64,000 nt of DNA from Thalassolituus sp. UBA1087 (GTDB taxonomy: Bacteria; Pseudomonadota; Gammaproteobacteria; Pseudomonadales; Oceanobacteraceae): the NCBI GenBank assembly GCA_002314145.1, contig DCCG01000005.1:62001-126000 (forward strand). Direction: 5' to 3'. The notes beneath the pieces were generated by a model, which made no database searches, was not told the origin of the DNA, and worked only from the letters and a program-made list of their open reading frames with translations. Numbering within the stretch: position 1 is the stretch's first letter; the number at the start of each line of letters is the position of its first letter. Below, in pieces: positions 62,925-64,000 of the stretch. The position numbers and the translations under genes were made by a program.

Positions 62925-64000
62925 TCAGCGTTCGACGGCCAGAGCGACCCCCATACCACCACCGATACACAGAGTGGCCAGGCCTTTTTTCGCATCACGG
63001 CGGATCATTTCGTGCAGCAGAGTGACGAATATGCGGCAGCCGGAAGCACCGATCGGGTGGCCCAGTGCAATGGCACCGCCATTAACATTGATCTTGCCGG
63101 CATCCCACTCCAGACCTTTATTCACCGACAGCGCCTGCACCGCAAAGGCTTCATTGGCTTCAATCAGATCCAGATCACTGATGCTCCAGCCAGCTTTCTG
63201 CAGGCATTTTCTGGTTGCCGGAATCGGCCCTGTGCCCATGATTTTCGGATCAACACCGGCATTGGCATAAGCCTTCACGGTACACAGAACGGGCAGCCCC
63301 AGGGCTTCGGCTTTTTCACGGCTGGCCAGCATCACTGCCGCCGCACCGTCATTCAGCGACGAAGCATTACCGGCGGTGACCGAGCCGTCTTTTTTGAACG
63401 CCGGGCGCATAGCGGCCAGTTTCTCAGTGGTGATACCGGCACGTGGGTTTTCGTCGGTATCAAAGATCAGCGGATCACCTTTGCGCTGCGGAATGCTCAC
63501 CGGAGTGATTTCTTCTTTGAAGGTACCGGCTTCAATGGCAGCCAGCGCTTTGCTCTGCGAGGCGGCAGAAAATTCATCCTGCTCTGCACGGCTGATGTTG
63601 TATTCATCGGCAATGTTTTCCGCCGTCACCCCCATGTGATAATCATTGAACGCGTCCCAGAGGCCGTCGGAGATCATGGTATCGACCATGTTCCAGTTGC
63701 CCATACGCTGACCATTACGGGAATTCGGCAGCGCGTGCGGAGCATTGGACATAGACTCCTGACCACCGGCAATAACGATATCCGCATCACCACAGCTGAT
63801 GGCCTGTGCCGCCAGATGCAGTGCTTTCAGACCAGAGCCACACACTTTGTTGATGGTCATTGCCGGCACGGTATCCGGCAGCCCGGCTTTGATCGCGGCC
63901 TGGCGCGCCGGGTTCTGCCCACAGGCGGCAGTCAGCACCTGGCCCATGAGAACTTCATTGACCTGCGCGCCATCCACGCCGGTTTTTTCCAGCAGTGAAC
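62925..64000 (-). CDS. Acetyl-CoA C-acyltransferase (thiolase), 5' end outside window
   Basis: About 358 visible residues of a thiolase that joins or splits acetoacetyl-CoA; roughly the first 40 residues lie beyond the window. The nucleophilic cysteine is in INKVCGSGLKALHLA, the catalytic His in GHPIGASGCRI and the second Cys in CIGGGMGVALAVER, so the enzyme looks active. The frame runs to the right edge as SLLEKTGVDGAQVNEVLMGQ. Proximity to alkK fits fatty acid or acetoacetate metabolism. Confidence 0.92.
   Translation of the reverse strand, partial: SLLEKTGVDGAQVNEVLMGQVLTAACGQNPARQAAIKAGLPDTVPAMTINKVCGSGLKALHLAAQAISCGDADIVIAGGQESMSNAPHALPNSRNGQRMGNWNMVDTMISDGLWDAFNDYHMGVTAENIADEYNISRAEQDEFSAASQSKALAAIEAGTFKEEITPVSIPQRKGDPLIFDTDENPRAGITTEKLAAMRPAFKKDGSVTAGNASSLNDGAAAVMLASREKAEALGLPVLCTVKAYANAGVDPKIMGTGPIPATRKCLQKAGWSISDLDLIEANEAFAVQALSVNKGLEWDAGKINVNGGAIALGHPIGASGCRIFVTLLHEMIRRDAKKGLATLCIGGGMGVALAVER

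Noticed and set aside
62847..63998. Plus-strand open frame of 383 codons opposite the thiolase gene
   Set aside because: The minus strand encodes a clear thiolase with catalytic residues; the plus frame has low-complexity composition and no family match.
1..64000. CRISPR arrays, tRNA or rRNA genes, complete insertion sequences
   Set aside because: No spaced direct repeats, cloverleaf sequences, rRNA stretches or transposase genes were found while reading either strand.

Overview
The window looks like a chromosomal segment of a marine-type gammaproteobacterium related to the Pseudomonas/Oceanospirillales lineage. The reasons are gene order and gene content. The block chpC-chpB-chpA-pilK-pilJ-pilI-pilH-pilG / gshB-tonB-yqgE-ruvX-pyrR-pyrB-pyrC' has the order known from Pseudomonas, as does ubiE-ubiJ-ubiB-hisI-hisE-tatABC. 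There are also an AlkK-like acyl-CoA ligase, a BCCT-family transporter and many taxis genes. The lineage is inferred from content; no 16S or other marker gene is present.

Layout. 1-1144 is the 5' part of an AT-rich O-antigen ligase/polymerase-like membrane protein. 1202-13464 is the complete Pil-Chp chemosensory operon that controls twitching motility, on the minus strand. 13677-19527 is a plus-strand run: gshB, a TonB-like protein, yqgE, ruvX, pyrR, pyrB and a catalytically dead pyrC. 19578-31430 is mixed: a DUF554 membrane protein, a DEDDh exonuclease overlapping a cNMP/CBS/nucleotidyltransferase protein, a BCCT transporter, a di-haem peroxidase, a DauA-like SulP transporter, a Fur-boxed TonB receptor and an AraC regulator. 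31614-36212 holds an exported S15/CocE-type hydrolase, a ferric-reductase-like flavocytochrome and a NepI-like exporter. 36574-41742 is an ethanolamine module: EutR, divergent EutBC, then an Amt-family channel with a 55-residue single-pass membrane protein behind it. 41853-47130 holds an MFS transporter, a DUF1145 protein and an HscC-type Hsp70 paired with a membrane-anchored J-like protein that has HPE in place of HPD. 47295-52890 is the ubi-his-tat housekeeping run.

53000-55400 is a small accessory island between tatC and hsp20. It holds a DUF2195-like putative immunity lipoprotein, a Tlde1-like L,D-transpeptidase toxin gene with two separate frame-breaking lesions, a tiny Gly/Cys-rich membrane protein, and a protein whose layout resembles DNA/RNA non-specific endonuclease toxins. 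This is the most unusual part of the window and reads as the remnant of an interbacterial (type VI-like) effector locus. 56010-64000 holds an Hsp20 with a good sigma-32 promoter, a BLUF photoreceptor divergent from a histidine kinase with regularly spaced repeats between them, alkK, a methyl-accepting chemotaxis protein, and a thiolase cut by the window end.

How the genes work together. The Pil-Chp genes form one phosphorelay from receptor PilJ through ChpA to PilG/PilH, with PilK and ChpB as adaptation enzymes. EutR, EutBC and the Amt-like channel probably take ethanolamine to acetaldehyde and handle the released ammonium. HscC and the J-like protein form a specialised chaperone pair. UbiE, UbiJ and UbiB act in ubiquinone synthesis, and TatABC is a full twin-arginine translocase.
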